Origin: an uncultured Eubacteriales bacterium
GTDB taxonomy: Bacteria; Bacillota; Clostridia; Christensenellales; CAG-138
DNA length: 12,500 nt
Direction: 5' to 3'
Assembly: GCA_902768995.1 (NCBI GenBank)
Contig: CACXNN010000025.1
Span: 1 to 12,500 of the forward strand
The notes under the pieces are model-generated. The model was not told the origin of the DNA. It ran no database searches and saw only the letters and a list, made by a program, of their open reading frames with translations. Below, piece by piece: positions 12,203 to 12,500 of this stretch (positions are counted from its first letter, which is position 1; each line of letters opens with the position of its first letter). Made by a program: the position numbers and the translations under genes.

Positions 12203-12500
12203 TGAAGCCCATCACCGCATTGATCATCCTCGACGGCTTCGGCTATCGGGAGGAGAAGGAATATAACGCCATCCTGACCGACGGCGCGGTCCACTTCATG
12301 CACCTGTGGGACACCTGCCCCCACACGCTCCTGGGCGCCAGCGGCATGGACGTGGGCCTGCCCCGGGGCCAGATGGGCAACAGCGAGGTGGGCCACCTGA
12401 ACATCGGCGCAGGCCGCATCGTGTATCAGGAGCTGACGCGGATCACCAAGTCCATCGAGGACGGAGATTTCTTCGAGAATCCCGCGTTCCTGAAGGCTGT
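12202..12500 (+). CDS. gpmI: 2,3-bisphosphoglycerate-independent phosphoglycerate mutase, 3' end cut by window
   Basis: Interconverts 3- and 2-phosphoglycerate through a phosphoserine enzyme with two metal ions (Mn2+ type). Only the first 99 residues of about 510 are present. They show the N-terminal metal-binding segment ALIILDGFGY (6-15, D11) and the nucleophile region LPRGQMGNSEVGHLNIGAGR (53-72), in which S61 is the catalytic serine. YQELTRI (75-81) follows. The start overlaps the tpiA stop (TGATG), so translation is probably coupled, and no separate ribosome binding site is needed. With pgk and tpiA it forms the usual lower-glycolysis operon. The gap gene often found ahead of pgk is not present. 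Confidence 0.95.
   Translation, partial: MKPITALIILDGFGYREEKEYNAILTDGAVHFMHLWDTCPHTLLGASGMDVGLPRGQMGNSEVGHLNIGAGRIVYQELTRITKSIEDGDFFENPAFLKA

Overview
The window is about 60% G+C by eye, with dense, mostly co-oriented genes and strong AGGAGG-type ribosome binding sites. Sigma-A type promoter hexamers, lipoboxes, a MocR-type aminotransferase and linked ruvC-ruvA-ruvB and pgk-tpiA-gpmI blocks suggest a high-GC member of the Clostridia (Bacillota). This placement is an inference from gene content and style; there is no 16S gene here.

Layout. (1) Minus strand, 1-1840: a class I/MocR-type aminotransferase, cut by the window edge, lies downstream of a complete carbamate kinase (arcC). The 58-base gap between them carries DnaA-box-like 9-mers. 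(2) 1841-1981: a compact divergent promoter region. arcC has a perfect TTGACA-18-TATAAT promoter whose -10 sits inside a 7-8-7 inverted repeat. The rightward operon has TTGATA-17-TAGAAT. (3) Plus strand, 1982-7172: an envelope-flavoured stretch. It holds a degenerate prolipoprotein diacylglyceryl transferase (Lgt) homologue overlapping a small lipoprotein gene, then a rho-independent terminator. Next come a DUF2877/AllH-like protein, a putative lipoprotein with an HEYQH zinc-protease motif overlapping a lipoprotein made of three lamin-tail domains, and a small membrane protein. (4) 7245-9391: ruvC-ruvA-ruvB, the Holliday-junction resolvasome, with its own promoter. (5) 9398-10249: a DivIVA-like coiled-coil protein. 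(6) 10300-12500: the lower-glycolysis cluster pgk-tpiA-gpmI, with gpmI cut by the window end.

Regions 4 and 6 are housekeeping. The accessory interest is in regions 1-3. A carbamate kinase lies near a DUF2877 protein, a family linked elsewhere to carbamoyl-transfer catabolism. An Lgt-like protein that has lost several catalytic residues lies next to three predicted lipoproteins.

The clearest anomaly is in pgk. About 49 bases appear to be missing at codon 354, between the conserved GGGDS and STGGGASLE segments. The rest of the C-terminus therefore sits in another frame and ends at 11438. This is either a real lesion in an essential glycolytic gene or an assembly error. I see no transposase, integrase, CRISPR array, tRNA or rRNA in the window.
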